Part shown: in pieces, positions 48,592 through 59,736 of the stretch
How positions within the stretch are numbered: position 1 is the stretch's first letter
Layout: each line of letters opens with the position of its first letter
Assembly: GCF_010726245.1 (NCBI RefSeq)
Contig: NZ_AP022561.1
Location: forward strand, 1,798,001 to 1,862,000
Direction of reading: 5' to 3'
Length of the DNA stretch: 64,000 bases
DNA from: Mycolicibacterium aichiense
GTDB taxonomy: Bacteria; Actinomycetota; Actinomycetes; Mycobacteriales; Mycobacteriaceae
Made by a program: the position numbers and the translations under genes
The notes under the pieces: model-generated
What the model was told of the DNA's origin: nothing
Database searches by the model: none
What the model saw: only the letters and a program-made list of their open reading frames with translations

Positions 48592-50081
48592 TGACCGCGG
48601 CCACCAACGACACGGTGCGCGTACGGTTTTGCCCGTCGCCAACCGGAATTCCGCACGTCGGGATGGTGCGCACCGCGCTGTTCAACTGGGCCTACGCCCG
48701 GCATACCGGCGGCACATTCGTGTTCCGCATCGAGGACACCGACGCCGCGCGCGATTCCGAGGAAAGCTATGCCGCATTGCTTGAAGCCTTGCGGTGGCTG
48801 GGTCTGGATTGGGACGAGGGCCCGGAGGTGGGCGGCCCTCACGAGCCGTACCGGCAGTCGCAGCGTACCGAGCTCTACCGTGACGTGCTGGCACGTCTGC
48901 TCGACTCCGGCGAGGCCTACCTGGCGTACTCCACGCCGGAGGAAGTCGAGGCCCGGCATGTGGCGGCGGGCCGCAATCCGAAACTGGGCTATGACAATTA
49001 CGACCGCGACCTGACCGACGAGCAGCGCGCCGCTTTCGCCGCCGAGGGGCGCAATGCGGTGATGCGGCTGCGGATGCCCGACGAGGACATCAGCTGGCAC
49101 GACCTGGTCCGCGGCACCACGACGTTCGCCGCAGGCACAGTTCCCGATTTTGCTCTGACCCGGGCCACGGGAGAACCGTTGTACACCTTGGTCAATCCGG
49201 TCGACGACGCACTGATGAAGATCACCCACGTGCTGCGCGGTGAGGACCTGCTGCCCTCTACGCCGCGCCAGGTCGCGCTGTACCAGGCGCTCATACGCAT
49301 CGGGGTGGCCGACCGGGTGCCCGAATTCGCGCACCTGCCACCGGTGTTGGGGGAGGGTACGAAGAAGCTGTCCAAGCGCGACCCGGAGTCCAACCTGTTC
49401 CTGCATCGCGATCGGGGCTTCCTCCCCGAGGGTCTGCTGAACTATCTCGCGCTGCTGGGCTGGGGGATCGCCCAGGACCGGGACATCTTCACCCTCGACG
49501 AGATGGTCGCCGCCTTCGACGTTGTGGACGTCAACTCCAACCCGGCACGCTTCGACCAGAAGAAGGCCGACGCGATCAACGCCGAGCACATTCGGCGTCT
49601 CGACGAGGCAGAGTTCGCCGCACGGTTGCGCGCCTACTTCGACGCGCACGGCCACGACACCGGGCTCGACGACGCGGGTTTCGCGACCGCCGCGCAGCTG
49701 GTCCAGACCCGCATCGTGGTGCTCTCCGACGGCTGGTCACTGCTGAAGTTCTTCGACGACGACGCCTACGAGCTGGACCCCAAGGCGGCCGCCAAGGAGC
49801 TCGGTCCCGACGCGGCGCCGGTGCTGGCCGCGGCGATCACCGCACTCGACGCGGTGCCCGAGTGGACGACGCCGGCCATCGAGGAGGCGCTGAAGGCGGC
49901 GCTGCTCGAGGGTCTCGAACTCAAGCCGCGCAAGGCCTTCGGCCCGATCCGGGTGGCGGTGACCGGATCCACGATCAGCCCACCGTTGTTCGAGTCCCTG
50001 GAGCTGCTCGGTCGCGACCGCAGCCTGCAGCGACTGCGGGATGCACACGAGCGAGCCGGGGGGCCGGAAAAAGACGGGTAA
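48591..50081 (+). CDS. gltX: Glutamyl-tRNA synthetase
   Basis: GltX (496 residues) charges tRNA(Glu) and, in bacteria with gatCAB and no GlnRS, also tRNA(Gln). The HIGH motif is [20 protein letters not shown] and the KMSKS motif is KKLSKRD. The C-terminal anticodon-binding helical domain is complete. It lies just upstream of the tRNA-Gln and tRNA-Glu genes. ATG 48591 shares a base with the previous stop. Confidence 0.96.
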   Translation: MTAATNDTVRVRFCPSPTGIPHVGMVRTALFNWAYARHTGGTFVFRIEDTDAARDSEESYAALLEALRWLGLDWDEGPEVGGPHEPYRQSQRTELYRDVLARLLDSGEAYLAYSTPEEVEARHVAAGRNPKLGYDNYDRDLTDEQRAAFAAEGRNAVMRLRMPDEDISWHDLVRGTTTFAAGTVPDFALTRATGEPLYTLVNPVDDALMKITHVLRGEDLLPSTPRQVALYQALIRIGVADRVPEFAHLPPVLGEGTKKLSKRDPESNLFLHRDRGFLPEGLLNYLALLGWGIAQDRDIFTLDEMVAAFDVVDVNSNPARFDQKKADAINAEHIRRLDEAEFAARLRAYFDAHGHDTGLDDAGFATAAQLVQTRIVVLSDGWSLLKFFDDDAYELDPKAAAKELGPDAAPVLAAAITALDAVPEWTTPAIEEALKAALLEGLELKPRKAFGPIRVAVTGSTISPPLFESLELLGRDRSLQRLRDAHERAGGPEKDG

Positions 50082-50185
50082 AATCTTTGATAGTCTGCTC
50101 GTCGGCCCGCGAACCTTGGCGGAGCGGCCTTCACCCCCTGGGAAACCAGGAAAAGGCTGCTTGACCAGCGGTTATAGGCCGGTAA

Positions 50186-50257
50186 TGGGGTATGGTGTAA
50201 TTGGCAACACTAGGGATTCTGATTCCCTCATTCTAGGTTCGAGTCCTGGTACCCCAG
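50186..50257 (+). tRNA. tRNA-Gln (anticodon CTG)
   Basis: A 72-nt cloverleaf with acceptor TGGGGTA/TACCCCA, discriminator G, anticodon stem AGGGA/TCCCT around loop TTCTGAT (CTG), and T-loop GGTTCGAGTCC. CCA is not encoded. The U1-A72 pair is typical of tRNA-Gln. Confidence 0.92.
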
Positions 50258-50332
50258 CAATTATGTCGGCAACGCCCTCTGGGCTATGCTGGCAACCCGG
50301 TGCGCCACACGGCGCGCCACGGATTTGGTTCT

Positions 50333-50408
50333 GGCCCCGTCGTCTAGCGGCCTAGGACGCCGCCCTCTCACGGCGGTAGCGTGGGTTCGAATCCCATCGG
50401 GGCTACCA
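50333..50408 (+). tRNA. tRNA-Glu (anticodon CTC)
   Basis: Acceptor GGCCCCG/CGGGGCT, discriminator A and encoded CCA (50406-50408). Anticodon stem CCGCC/GGCGG holds loop CTCTCAC (anticodon CTC). The T-loop is GGGTTCGAATCCC. It stands 75 nt after tRNA-Gln and just before a terminator hairpin. Confidence 0.92.
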
Positions 50409-50413
50409 AATCA

Positions 50414-50440
50414 AATCGCCCGGTCATCGACCGGGCGATT
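50414..50440. terminator. Terminator hairpin after tRNA-Glu
   Basis: AATCGCCCGGTC (50414-50425) and GACCGGGCGATT (50429-50440) form a perfect 12-bp stem with a 3-nt loop, followed by CGTCGTTTCTC. It also lies at the 3' end of the convergent flavin/F420 protein gene. Confidence 0.8.
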
Positions 50441-50458
50441 CGTCGTTTCTCGGCCGAC

Positions 50459-50956
50459 TTAGTCGGCGGGCGCGGTGGAGCCGGCCAGCGGCATCGGGGG
50501 CAGACCGAGCTTGCCGTGATCCCAGGATCGGGTGCGCTTGGCCACAATGCGCACCGCCACACGCTTGTTCATCATCATGTCGACGGCCGGCTTGAGGTCG
50601 TCGGTGTAGGGGCCGTTGTAGCGCTCCCACACACTGACACCGACCTTGAAGATGGTGTCGGGATCTTCGACGATCTCGGCGACACCTTCGAAGGAGACGC
50701 CGCGCAGGGTGTCGTAGGTGTCGCCGTCCTCGATGAGGAAGCTCACCCGCGGGTCGCGACGCAGGTTCACGGCCTTCTGCGACTTGGCTTTCGTCTCGAC
50801 CCAGATCTCGTCGTCGAGGACGCCGTACCACATGGCCACGAGATGCGGCTGGCCGTCGGGTCCGATGGTCGCCATGGTGCCGGTGCGGCTGCGTGCGACG
50901 AAGTCGGCGACTTCGTCGTCGGACATGACGATCTGGTTGCGCTGATTGGTTCCCAT
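50459..50956 (-). CDS. PPOX-class split-beta-barrel protein, probably F420-dependent (Rv2991 type)
   Basis: The protein has 165 residues of the pyridoxamine-5-phosphate-oxidase-like fold: VADFVARSRTGTMATIGPDGQPHLVAMWYGVLDDEIWVETKAKSQKAVNLRRDPRVSFLIEDG. Mycobacterial members with this pattern bind F420 or FMN and reduce diverse substrates. Position equals Rv2991. Substrate unknown. Confidence 0.85.
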   Translation of the reverse strand: MGTNQRNQIVMSDDEVADFVARSRTGTMATIGPDGQPHLVAMWYGVLDDEIWVETKAKSQKAVNLRRDPRVSFLIEDGDTYDTLRGVSFEGVAEIVEDPDTIFKVGVSVWERYNGPYTDDLKPAVDMMMNKRVAVRIVAKRTRSWDHGKLGLPPMPLAGSTAPAD

Positions 50957-50998
50957 GGCGTCAGTTTGTCAGGCCCTGCGGCGCGGCTGTCGCGGGGA

Positions 50999-51700
50999 TC
51001 ACAGTCGGCGCGTCAGTGCGTCGGCGGCGGCCAATAGATCGGCGGCCCAACGCGCGCCGGGCCTGCGGCCCATCCGGTCGATCGGACCCGATACCGACAC
51101 CGCCGCCACCACCGTGCCGGTGCGATCCCGCACCGGGGCCGAGACACTGGCCACCCCCGGCTCGCGTTCGGCCGCGCTTTGCGCCCAGCCTCGGCGGCGG
51201 ACCTCGGCGAGGGTGCGTTCGGTGAATTTCGCCGTCGGGAGCACGGCCTGCTGGGTTGCGGTGTCGCTGAAGGCCAGCAGGACCTTCGCGCCCGACCCTG
51301 CCGTCATCGGCAGGCGAGCTCCGACAGGCACGGTATCGCGAAGCCCGGCAGGGGGTTCCAGCGCAGCGACGCAGATCCGCGTAGTGCCCTCGCGGCGGTA
51401 GAGCTGCACGCTCTCGCCGGTGATCTCCCGCAGCCGGGGCAATACCGTGGCGCCCGCGGCGAGCAGCGGATCGTTGACGTGGGCGGACAATTCGGAGATG
51501 GCCGGTCCGAGTCGCCACCGGCCGGCGCTGTCGCGGGCCAGTAGGCGGTGGACCTCCAGGCCGGCGGCCAGCCGGTGGGCGGTCGCGCGGGGCAGGCCGG
51601 TTCGCTCACAGAGTTCGGCCAACCCGCAGGGGGACTCGGCGATTGAGTGCAGTACGCCCACGGCTTTGTCCAGCACGCCGATGCCGCTATCCTGTCTCAT
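50999..51700 (-). CDS. ltbR: IclR-family regulator of leucine genes (LtbR-like)
   Basis: The protein has 233 residues. An N-terminal winged helix (GLAELCERTGLPRATAHRLAAGLEVHRLL) precedes the IclR effector domain (FTERTLAEVRRRGWAQSAAEREPGVASVSAPVRDRTGTVVAAVSVSGP). It is divergent from leuC. In Corynebacterium the orthologous LtbR represses leuB and leuCD, so it probably does so here; symbol given by orthology and position (Rv2989). Confidence 0.82.
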   Translation of the reverse strand: MRQDSGIGVLDKAVGVLHSIAESPCGLAELCERTGLPRATAHRLAAGLEVHRLLARDSAGRWRLGPAISELSAHVNDPLLAAGATVLPRLREITGESVQLYRREGTTRICVAALEPPAGLRDTVPVGARLPMTAGSGAKVLLAFSDTATQQAVLPTAKFTERTLAEVRRRGWAQSAAEREPGVASVSAPVRDRTGTVVAAVSVSGPIDRMGRRPGARWAADLLAAADALTRRL

Positions 51701-51733
51701 AGAGAGATACTAGCGTCCCGAAATGTGAGATAG
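51695..51733. promoter_or_regulatory. Putative LtbR sites between ltbR and leuC
   Basis: TCTC-ATA-GAGA (51695-51705) overlaps the regulator start codon, and AAATGTGAGATAG (51721-51733) lies 42 bp before leuC. Both contain a GAGATA-like core; they are candidate sites for autoregulation and leuCD control. Confidence 0.4.
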
Positions 51734-51775
51734 CCACTCTCGCCGTCCGGGAATCGAGAAGTGAAGTGAGAACCC

Positions 51776-53209
51776 ATGGCTCAGTCCGACAAGCCCAGGA
51801 CACTGCCCGAGAAGGTGTGGGACGACCACGTCGTGGTCGCCGGAACCGGCACCGGCTCATCACGTGAACCCGACCTGATCTACATCGATCTCCATCTCAT
51901 CCATGAGGTGACGAGCCCGCAGGCCTTCGACGGGCTGCGGCTCGCCGGCCGTCCGGTGCACCGACCGGATCTCACGATCGCCACCGAGGACCACAACGTC
52001 CCGACGGTCGACATCGACAAGCCGATCGCCGATCCGATCTCCCGGACCCAGGTCGAGACCCTGCGCCACAACTGCGCCGAATTCGGGGTTCGGCTGCATC
52101 CGATGGGCGATGCCGAACAGGGCATCGTTCACGTGATGGGGCCCCAGCTGGGACTGACCCAGCCCGGAATGACGATCGTGTGCGGCGACAGCCACACCTC
52201 CACCCATGGGGCGTTCGGGGCGATCGCGATGGGGATCGGCACCTCCGAAGTCGAGCATGTGCTTGCCACCCAGACACTTCCGCTGCGTCCGTTCAAGACG
52301 ATGGCGGTCAATGTCGACGGCGCGCTGCCTGCCGGAGTCAGCGCCAAGGACATCATCCTGGCCGTGATCGCCAAGATCGGTACCGGCGGCGGTCAGGGTT
52401 ACGTCATCGAATATCGCGGCAGCACCATCGAATCACTGTCGATGGAGAGCCGGATGACCATCTGCAATATGAGCATCGAGGCCGGCGCCCGCGCCGGTTT
52501 GGTGGCGCCGGATGAGACGACCTATGAGTTCCTGCGGGGCCGTCCCTACGCGCCCACCGGTGCGGATTGGGATACGGCTGTGGCCGCGTGGGAGGCGCTG
52601 AAGACCGACGAGGGTGCCGAATTCGACACCGAGGTCTACATCGACGCGACGACGCTGAGCCCCTTCGTCACGTGGGGCACGAACCCCGGACAGGGTGTTC
52701 CGCTGGCCGACTCGGTGCCCGACCCCGAGTTGATGACCAGCGATGCCGAGCGGCAGGCCGCCGAGAAGGCGTTGGCATACATGGACCTTCGGGCGGGGAT
52801 GCCGATGCGTGAAGTCGCCGTCGACGCCGTCTTCGTCGGGTCGTGCACGAACGGGCGTATCGAGGATCTGCGGGTGGTGGCCGACGTACTGCGTGGCCGC
52901 AAGGTCGCCGACGGGGTCCGCATGCTGATCGTTCCGGGCTCGATGCGGGTGCGCGCACAGGCCGAAAGTGAAGGGCTGGGCGAGATCTTCACCGCCGCCG
53001 GTGCTGATTGGCGCCAAGCGGGCTGCTCGATGTGTCTCGGCATGAACCCCGATCAGCTGGCGCCGGGGGAGCGCTGTGCGTCGACGTCCAACCGGAATTT
53101 CGAAGGCCGGCAGGGCAAGGGCGGGCGGACACATCTCGTTTCGCCTGCGGTCGCCGCGGCGACCGCGGTGCGCGGAACGCTGTCCTCGCCTGCCGATCTC
53201 GAAAAATAG
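51776..53209 (+). CDS. leuC: 3-isopropylmalate dehydratase large subunit
   Basis: LeuC (477 residues) isomerises 2- to 3-isopropylmalate with LeuD using a [4Fe-4S] cluster; ligands are in [12 protein letters not shown] and [45 protein letters not shown] is the aconitase signature. Starts after GAAGTGAGAACCC; leuD follows 19 nt after its stop. Confidence 0.96.
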   Translation: MAQSDKPRTLPEKVWDDHVVVAGTGTGSSREPDLIYIDLHLIHEVTSPQAFDGLRLAGRPVHRPDLTIATEDHNVPTVDIDKPIADPISRTQVETLRHNCAEFGVRLHPMGDAEQGIVHVMGPQLGLTQPGMTIVCGDSHTSTHGAFGAIAMGIGTSEVEHVLATQTLPLRPFKTMAVNVDGALPAGVSAKDIILAVIAKIGTGGGQGYVIEYRGSTIESLSMESRMTICNMSIEAGARAGLVAPDETTYEFLRGRPYAPTGADWDTAVAAWEALKTDEGAEFDTEVYIDATTLSPFVTWGTNPGQGVPLADSVPDPELMTSDAERQAAEKALAYMDLRAGMPMREVAVDAVFVGSCTNGRIEDLRVVADVLRGRKVADGVRMLIVPGSMRVRAQAESEGLGEIFTAAGADWRQAGCSMCLGMNPDQLAPGERCASTSNRNFEGRQGKGGRTHLVSPAVAAATAVRGTLSSPADLEK

Positions 53210-53228
53210 ACCTGCTAAGGAGAACACG

Positions 53229-53825
53229 ATGGATGCATTTCACACCCACACCGGCATCGGTGTTCCGTTGCGGCGGTCCAATGTCGACACCGATCAGATC
53301 ATTCCGGCGGTGTATTTGAAGCGGGTTACCAGAACGGGTTTCGAGGATGGATTGTTCGCCGCGTGGCGCAACGATCCTTCTTTCGTTCTGAATCTGAGCC
53401 CCTTCGACCGTGGTTCGGTTCTGGTGGCAGGACCGGACTTCGGCACCGGCTCGTCGCGCGAGCATGCGGTCTGGGCGCTCATGGACTTCGGATTCCGGGT
53501 CGTCATCTCATCCCGTTTCGCCGACATCTTTCGCGGCAACGCCGGCAAGGCCGGGCTGCTGGCGGCCGAAGTCGCTCAAGATGATGTTGAACTTTTGTGG
53601 AAGCTCATCGAGCAGAATCCAGGGCTGGAACTGACTGTGAATCTTCAAGATCGAAATATCACCGCGGGAACAGCCGTGGTGCCGTTCACGATTGACGATT
53701 ACACGGCGTGGCGACTGCTGGAAGGCCTCGACGATATCGGCCTTACGCTGCGGAAACGCGATGAAATCGCGGCCTTCGAGGAGGCTCGTCCGAGTTGGAA
53801 GCCGCGCATTACGACGCCCTCCTGA
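53229..53825 (+). CDS. leuD: 3-isopropylmalate dehydratase small subunit
   Basis: LeuD (198 residues) is the swivel domain of isopropylmalate isomerase: [21 protein letters not shown] and [47 protein letters not shown] 53229 lies 7 nt after AAGGAG. Confidence 0.96.
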   Translation: MDAFHTHTGIGVPLRRSNVDTDQIIPAVYLKRVTRTGFEDGLFAAWRNDPSFVLNLSPFDRGSVLVAGPDFGTGSSREHAVWALMDFGFRVVISSRFADIFRGNAGKAGLLAAEVAQDDVELLWKLIEQNPGLELTVNLQDRNITAGTAVVPFTIDDYTAWRLLEGLDDIGLTLRKRDEIAAFEEARPSWKPRITTPS

Positions 53826-54024
53826 ACGACGCGGGACGCCGAAATCCCGCGCCAAAACCGGGGTTCGGACGCCCTGAAATCACCGCCCTAGGGCGGCAAG
53901 CGGATTGCTGAAATCCTCCTAAGTAATGCCTGAAATTGGGCGTGGCTCTTGGAAATCTGCAGCTCTTGGGTTTACCGTGTTCTGCAGTCGGTCCAAAGTG
54001 GACCACTGGCTTCGGAGGAATTGA

Positions 54025-54684
54025 ATGAACAAAGCAGAGCTCATCGACGTACTCACGGAGAAATTGGGCTCAGATCGTCGGCAGGCAACCCTGGCGGTGG
54101 AGAACGTCGTCGACACCATTGTGCGCGCGGTGCACAAGGGCGACAGCGTGACCATCACGGGCTTCGGCGTTTTCGAGCAGCGGCGTCGTGCCGCTCGTGT
54201 GGCGCGTAACCCGCGCACCGGCGAAACCGTCAAAGTGAAGCCGACTTCCGTTCCCGCTTTCCGTCCCGGCGCTCAGTTCAAGGCCGTCGTCTCTGGTTCA
54301 CAGAAGCTTCCTTCGGAGGGCCCCGCCGTCAAGCGCGGTGCTGTCGGCGGACCCGTCAAGAAGGCAGCGGCCAAGAAGGCCGTTCGCAAGGCGGTCGTGA
54401 AGAAGGCTGCTACCAAGGCTCCTGCCAAGAAGGCTGCACCGGCTAAGAAGGCTGCACCGGCCAAGAAGGCTGCACCGGCCAAGAAGGCGGCTCCGGCCAA
54501 GAAGGCCGCGCCCGCCAAGAAGGCGGCTCCGGCCAAGAAGGCTCCGGCCAAGAAGGCCGCGCCCGCCAAGAAGGCGGCTCCGGCCAAGAAGGCTCCGGCC
54601 AAGAAGGCCGCGCCCGCCAAGAAGGCTGCACCGGCCAAGAAGGCTCCGGCCAAGAAGGCTCCGGCCAAAAAGGGCCGTCGCTAA
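54025..54684 (+). CDS. hupB: HU-like nucleoid protein with Lys/Ala-rich tail
   Basis: HupB (219 residues) compacts DNA. Residues 1-90 are the HU fold with [22 protein letters not shown]; residues about 108-219 are a histone-H1-like tail of [12 protein letters not shown] units ending KKGRR, typical of mycobacterial HupB (Hlp/MDP1). ATG follows GGAGGAATTGA. A 199-bp gap after leuD carries its promoter. It is not expected to be transcribed with leuCD. Confidence 0.97.
   Translation: MNKAELIDVLTEKLGSDRRQATLAVENVVDTIVRAVHKGDSVTITGFGVFEQRRRAARVARNPRTGETVKVKPTSVPAFRPGAQFKAVVSGSQKLPSEGPAVKRGAVGGPVKKAAAKKAVRKAVVKKAATKAPAKKAAPAKKAAPAKKAAPAKKAAPAKKAAPAKKAAPAKKAPAKKAAPAKKAAPAKKAPAKKAAPAKKAAPAKKAPAKKAPAKKGRR
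54421..54669 (+). repeat. Low-complexity repeats encoding the HupB tail
   Basis: Imperfect 12-18-bp units such as GCTCCGGCCAAGAAGG are repeated about 17 times in frame, coding for (A)PAKKA(A). Blocks such as AAGGCCGCGCCCGCCAAG recur exactly three times, which invites copy-number change and assembly errors. Confidence 0.85.
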
Positions 54685-54696
54685 ATAGCTGAAGTT

Positions 54697-54731
54697 GAAT
54701 ACGCCGCGGGCCGTGCGCCCGCGGCGTATTC
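54697..54731. terminator. Bidirectional terminator between hupB and mutT1
   Basis: A perfect 15-bp inverted repeat GAATACGCCGCGGGC (54697-54711) / complement (54717-54731) with a 5-nt loop lies between the two convergent stop codons. Confidence 0.85.
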
Positions 54732-54736
54732 GCGTG

Positions 54737-55702
54737 TCAGGGTCGTGTTGCCAGTGGACTGTCGATGTAGTCGGCGGCCACGACCCGGTCGCCGGACAGC
54801 GACAGCACCCAGGTGCTGCCCTTGCGGTTACGTGACTTGTCCGGCTTGTCGGTGCCACGCCACCAGGCCAGCAGGTAGGGAATCACCTTGCCCTGCGTGC
54901 AGATGACCGGTGTCCCGCCCTGCGCGGCGATCTTGATGATGCGGTTGTGCGCGGCGTCCGGGTCGGCGGCGTACGCCTCTTCGGTGAGGCTGGTCTCGGC
55001 GGAGATCGTCACGCCGAGTTCTTGCGCCAGCGGTTCGACTGTCTGAGAGCAGCGAACCCGGTCGGCCGCGTAGACGTCGGTGGCCCCGAATGCCATCAGC
55101 TGGCCGGCCAACGATTCCGCTTGCGCGCGACCGTTCTTGTCCAGCGGCCGGCTTCGGTCGTCGCCCTTGTAGCGGGACTTGATGCCCGCGGTTCCGTGCC
55201 GGACGATCAAGACCGTCGTGGTGTCGGCCGGTTGCTTGGCGAACGCCTTCAGCACTTCCCGGTCGTGCGGGTAGGTGAGACGCTGCGCCGCGTCGGCGAC
55301 CGGCAGCCACTCCATCACGTCGACTTCGGCGTTGGGCGTGAATTCGCCGCCCAGTGCCCGTGCCGTCCAGTAGTGAACGATCTTGGTTCCCTGCGGGATC
55401 GGGTAGTGCGTCTGGATCAGGCGACGGCCCAGAACAGACCGCTGGCCGGTTTCCTCCCAGATCTCGCGCACCGCGGCGATAGGCTCGTTTTCGCCCGGAT
55501 CCACTTTGCCTTTGGGTAGCGACCAATCGTCGTAGCGCGGGCGATGAATCACGGCGACGTGCAACTCGCCCGTGTCGGGATCGTGTCGCCACAGCGCCGC
55601 ACCGGCGGCAATCACCCGACGCTTGAGCGTCTTGCCGTTCTTTGCCGCTGCCTTGTTCGTCGATTTGGTCCTCGAGCTGTCACGTGACGCTCTCTTGGCC
55701 AC
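54737..55702 (-). CDS. mutT1: 8-oxo-dGTP diphosphatase MutT1 (Nudix plus histidine phosphatase)
   Basis: MutT1 (321 residues) has a Nudix domain with the box at 65-87 ([20 protein letters not shown] core) and a C-terminal histidine-phosphatase domain with LIVRHG (168-170). It cleans 8-oxo-(d)GTP from the nucleotide pool. The N-terminal 28 residues are Lys/Arg/Ser-rich. GTG start at 55702 follows GGGAGTTGAC. Confidence 0.94.
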   Translation of the reverse strand: MAKRASRDSSRTKSTNKAAAKNGKTLKRRVIAAGAALWRHDPDTGELHVAVIHRPRYDDWSLPKGKVDPGENEPIAAVREIWEETGQRSVLGRRLIQTHYPIPQGTKIVHYWTARALGGEFTPNAEVDVMEWLPVADAAQRLTYPHDREVLKAFAKQPADTTTVLIVRHGTAGIKSRYKGDDRSRPLDKNGRAQAESLAGQLMAFGATDVYAADRVRCSQTVEPLAQELGVTISAETSLTEEAYAADPDAAHNRIIKIAAQGGTPVICTQGKVIPYLLAWWRGTDKPDKSRNRKGSTWVLSLSGDRVVAADYIDSPLATRP

Positions 55703-55772
55703 GTCAACTCCCGCAAATCATTTCGGGGCCCTGTGCGGGACCGGATCTGGTGGGTCGCAACGGGGAAAGCAC

Positions 55773-57944
55773 TCAGCGCTGCCGATGACGTTCCATCAGC
55801 CACACCTGATGGTCCCGGACTTGCCTGCCATCTTGCGGCGCCGCGGTCCAGTGGCCCTCGGGTCCCAGCTCCCAGCATCGCGTCGAGGGATCCATGGCCG
55901 ATTCGAAGATGTCGTCGAGATGCGCAGTGAGCCGGGGATCTTTCACCTGTGCCATCACCTCGACGCGCCGATCGAGATTGCGGTGCATCATGTCGGCGCT
56001 GCCGATGAAGAACTCGTTGATCGCGTTGAAATGGAAGATCCGTGAATGCTCCAGAAACCGGCCGAGAATCGAACGTACGACGATGTTCTCGGAGAAACCC
56101 TCGGCACCCGGCTTGAGGGCGCAGATGCCGCGGACGACCACCTCGACGCGGACACCGGCCTGCGATGCGCGGTACAGCGCGTCGATGACCTGTTCGTCGA
56201 CAAGGGCGTTGGCCTTCAGCCGAATCCGGCCGTTCTCGCCTCGGCGGTGCGCGTCGATCTCGCGTTCGATGCGCTCGATGATTCCCTTGCGCACTCCGTG
56301 TGGGGCGACCAGCAGGTTGCGGTAGCTGACCTTGCGGGAGTAGCCGGTAAGGGAATTGAACAGATCCGTCAGGTCCGCACCGATGTCGGGCGCGGCGGTG
56401 ATCAAGCCCACGTCCTCATACAGTCGCGCGGTTTTCGGGTTGTAGTTCCCGGTGCCGATATGGCAGTAGCGACGGATCGTCGAGCCCTCGCGGCGCACCA
56501 CCAGGCAGGTCTTGCAGTGGGTCTTCAACCCGATCAGCCCGTAAACGACATGCACGCCCGCATCTTCCAGCGTGCGGGCCCACTTGATGTTGGCCTGCTC
56601 GTCGAAACGGGCCTTCAGTTCCACCAGGGCGACCACCTGCTTGCCCGCCTGCGCCGCGTCGATGAGCGCGTTGACGATCGGGGAGTCACCGGAGGTCCGG
56701 TACAGCGTCTGCTTGATGGCCAACACATTCGGGTCCGCGGCGGCCTGTTCGATGAAGCGCTGCACGCTCGTCGAGAACGAGTCGTATGGATGATGTACCA
56801 GCACGTCACCGTCGCGCAGCGTGGAGAAGATGCTCTTGGGCGTCTCCCGTTCGGCGAACGCCGGATGGGTGGCCGGCACGAACGGGCGGTCCTTGAGGGC
56901 AGGTCGGTCGATGCCGTACACCTGCCACAGCGACGAAAGATCCAGCAGCCCCGGCACCTGCACCACGTCGCCCGGGTGGACGTCGAGCTCGCGGAGCAGC
57001 AGTTCGAGCATGTGCTCGGTCATGTCGTCGGCGACCTCGAGGCGCACCGGAGACCCGAATCGCCGTCGCGCCAGTTCACGTTCGAGCGCTTGAAGCAGGT
57101 CTTCGTCACGGTCTTCTTCGACCTGCATATCGGCGTTGCGGGTGATGCGGAAGACGTGATGCTCGACGATCTCCATGCCGGGAAACAGCACCGGCAGGAA
57201 GGCCGCGATGAGTTCCTCGGTGGGCAGGAACCGGACGACGTCGCTATCTCCGTTGGTGCCCTTGAGCACAACGAACCGGTCGACGTTGTCGGGAACCTTG
57301 ATGCGGGCGAAGTGTTCGCCACCGTCGTCGGGCGACTTCACGGTGATCGCCAGGTTGAGGCTCAGCCCGCTGACGAAGGGGAACGGATGGGCGGGGTCGA
57401 CGGCGAGCGGTGTGAGAACCGGGAAGACCTGCTCGTGGAAGTACGTCGACAACTCACTGCGTTCGGCGTCGGTGAGGTCCGCCCACGTGACGATGTGAAT
57501 TCCCTCGTCGGCCAAGGCCGGCCGCACCGACTGGATGAAGACCTCGGCCTGTCGCAACGAGATCTGGCGGGTGCGTTCGCCGATCCGGCGCAATTGTTCG
57601 CGCGGCGACAGCCCGTCGGCGGAACGCACGGACAACCCCATCTCGTCGCGGCGCTTCAGCCCGGCCACCCGGACCATGTAGAACTCGTCGAGATTGGACG
57701 CGAAGATCGCCAGGAACTTCGCCCGCTCCAGCAGAGCCAGTGAGGTGTCGGCCGCCAGCGCCAGCACGCGGGCGTTGAAGTCCAGCCAGCTCAGCTCTCG
57801 GTTGAGGTACCGGTCCTCGGGCAGTGCATTCTCGACGGCGGCAGCCGTGGCCGCCGGCGGGGCCTCCGGCGCTGCGTCGCCGGGCTGCCAGCCGTCGTCC
57901 GTCGATCGCGCATCGGTATCGGTGTCCGTCACGCTTCCGATCAT
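55773..57944 (-). CDS. ppk: Polyphosphate kinase 1
   Basis: PPK1 (723 residues) makes polyphosphate from ATP. The conserved start of the core is [19 protein letters not shown]; catalytic phospho-His is in [21 protein letters not shown] and the second HKD-like site in [15 protein letters not shown]. The first 45 residues are an acidic, Ala-rich lead typical of mycobacteria. ATG 57944 is assumed. Confidence 0.96.
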   Translation of the reverse strand: MIGSVTDTDTDARSTDDGWQPGDAAPEAPPAATAAAVENALPEDRYLNRELSWLDFNARVLALAADTSLALLERAKFLAIFASNLDEFYMVRVAGLKRRDEMGLSVRSADGLSPREQLRRIGERTRQISLRQAEVFIQSVRPALADEGIHIVTWADLTDAERSELSTYFHEQVFPVLTPLAVDPAHPFPFVSGLSLNLAITVKSPDDGGEHFARIKVPDNVDRFVVLKGTNGDSDVVRFLPTEELIAAFLPVLFPGMEIVEHHVFRITRNADMQVEEDRDEDLLQALERELARRRFGSPVRLEVADDMTEHMLELLLRELDVHPGDVVQVPGLLDLSSLWQVYGIDRPALKDRPFVPATHPAFAERETPKSIFSTLRDGDVLVHHPYDSFSTSVQRFIEQAAADPNVLAIKQTLYRTSGDSPIVNALIDAAQAGKQVVALVELKARFDEQANIKWARTLEDAGVHVVYGLIGLKTHCKTCLVVRREGSTIRRYCHIGTGNYNPKTARLYEDVGLITAAPDIGADLTDLFNSLTGYSRKVSYRNLLVAPHGVRKGIIERIEREIDAHRRGENGRIRLKANALVDEQVIDALYRASQAGVRVEVVVRGICALKPGAEGFSENIVVRSILGRFLEHSRIFHFNAINEFFIGSADMMHRNLDRRVEVMAQVKDPRLTAHLDDIFESAMDPSTRCWELGPEGHWTAAPQDGRQVRDHQVWLMERHRQR

Positions 57945-58011
57945 CCCCCATCCGCGGAGCGCGCGGACCGAGGCAGGCAGAAGTTGCTGGCCGTTCAGGC
58001 GTTGTTAACCG

Positions 58012-58718
<707 letters not shown>

Positions 58719-58725
58719 AATGACC

Positions 58726-59736
58726 ATGACCAGCACGGTGGGCACCGCCGCGGTGATGGGCGCCGGCGCCTGGGGAACCGCACTGGCCAAAGTTCTCGCC
58801 GACGCCGGCTCCGAGGTCCGGTTGTGGTCGCGTCGCGCGGAAGTCGCCGAGGCGGTCAACATCACACACGCCAACCCCGGATACCTCCCCGGCATCGCGC
58901 TGCCGGACACGATCCGCGCCACCACCGATGCCGCGGAGGCTCTCGACGGGCTGACCACCGTGCTGCTCGCCGTGCCCGCGCAGACCTTGCGCACCAACCT
59001 CGAACAGTGGCGCGGCGTGATCGCCGACGGCGCAACTCTGGTGAGCCTGGCCAAGGGCATCGAGTTGGGCAGCCTGATGCGAATGAGCCAGGTCATCGTT
59101 GCGGTGACCGGCGTCGATCCCAGCCAGGTCGCCGTCGTCTCCGGCCCGAACCTGGCCGATGAGATCGCCCAGGGGCAGCCGGCCGCGACGGTGGTGGCCT
59201 GCACCGACTCCGGGCGCGCGATCACCCTGCAGCGCGCACTGAGCACGGGTTACTTCCGCCCCTACACGAACGCCGACGTCATCGGCACCGAGATCGGCGG
59301 GGCGTGCAAGAACGTCATCGCGCTGGCCTGCGGCATGGCCGCCGGAGTGGGACTCGGGGAGAACACCGCTGCGGCGATCATCACCCGCGGCCTGGCCGAG
59401 ATCATGCGGCTGGGCATCGCCGTGGGCGCCAAGACCGCGACGCTGGCCGGTCTTGCCGGCGTGGGCGACCTGGTCGCCACCTGCACGTCGCCGCATTCGC
59501 GGAACCGGAGTTTCGGTGAGCGACTCGGCCGCGGCGGCACCATGGAGGCCGCCCAACTGGCCGCCGGCGGGCACGTTGCCGAAGGCGTCACCTCGTGTGA
59601 ATCGATCCTGGCACTGGCGTCGAGCTATGACGTCGAGATGCCGCTGACCGATGCGGTCCACCGGGTGTGCCACAAAGGATTGTCCGTCGACCAGGCGGTG
59701 GCGCTGTTGTTGGGCCGCAGCACCAAACCGGAATGA
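58726..59736 (+). CDS. gpsA: NAD(P)-dependent glycerol-3-phosphate dehydrogenase
   Basis: GpsA (336 residues) reduces dihydroxyacetone phosphate for phospholipid synthesis. NAD motif [36 protein letters not shown], catalytic Lys in [18 protein letters not shown], and [21 protein letters not shown]. Matches GpdA2 (Rv2982c) in position. The stop overlaps the PLP-enzyme gene by 4 bases. Confidence 0.96.
   Translation: MTSTVGTAAVMGAGAWGTALAKVLADAGSEVRLWSRRAEVAEAVNITHANPGYLPGIALPDTIRATTDAAEALDGLTTVLLAVPAQTLRTNLEQWRGVIADGATLVSLAKGIELGSLMRMSQVIVAVTGVDPSQVAVVSGPNLADEIAQGQPAATVVACTDSGRAITLQRALSTGYFRPYTNADVIGTEIGGACKNVIALACGMAAGVGLGENTAAAIITRGLAEIMRLGIAVGAKTATLAGLAGVGDLVATCTSPHSRNRSFGERLGRGGTMEAAQLAAGGHVAEGVTSCESILALASSYDVEMPLTDAVHRVCHKGLSVDQAVALLLGRSTKPE

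Noticed and set aside
54421..54669. CRISPR or satellite DNA
   Set aside because: The repeats encode the known Lys/Ala-rich tail of mycobacterial HupB.
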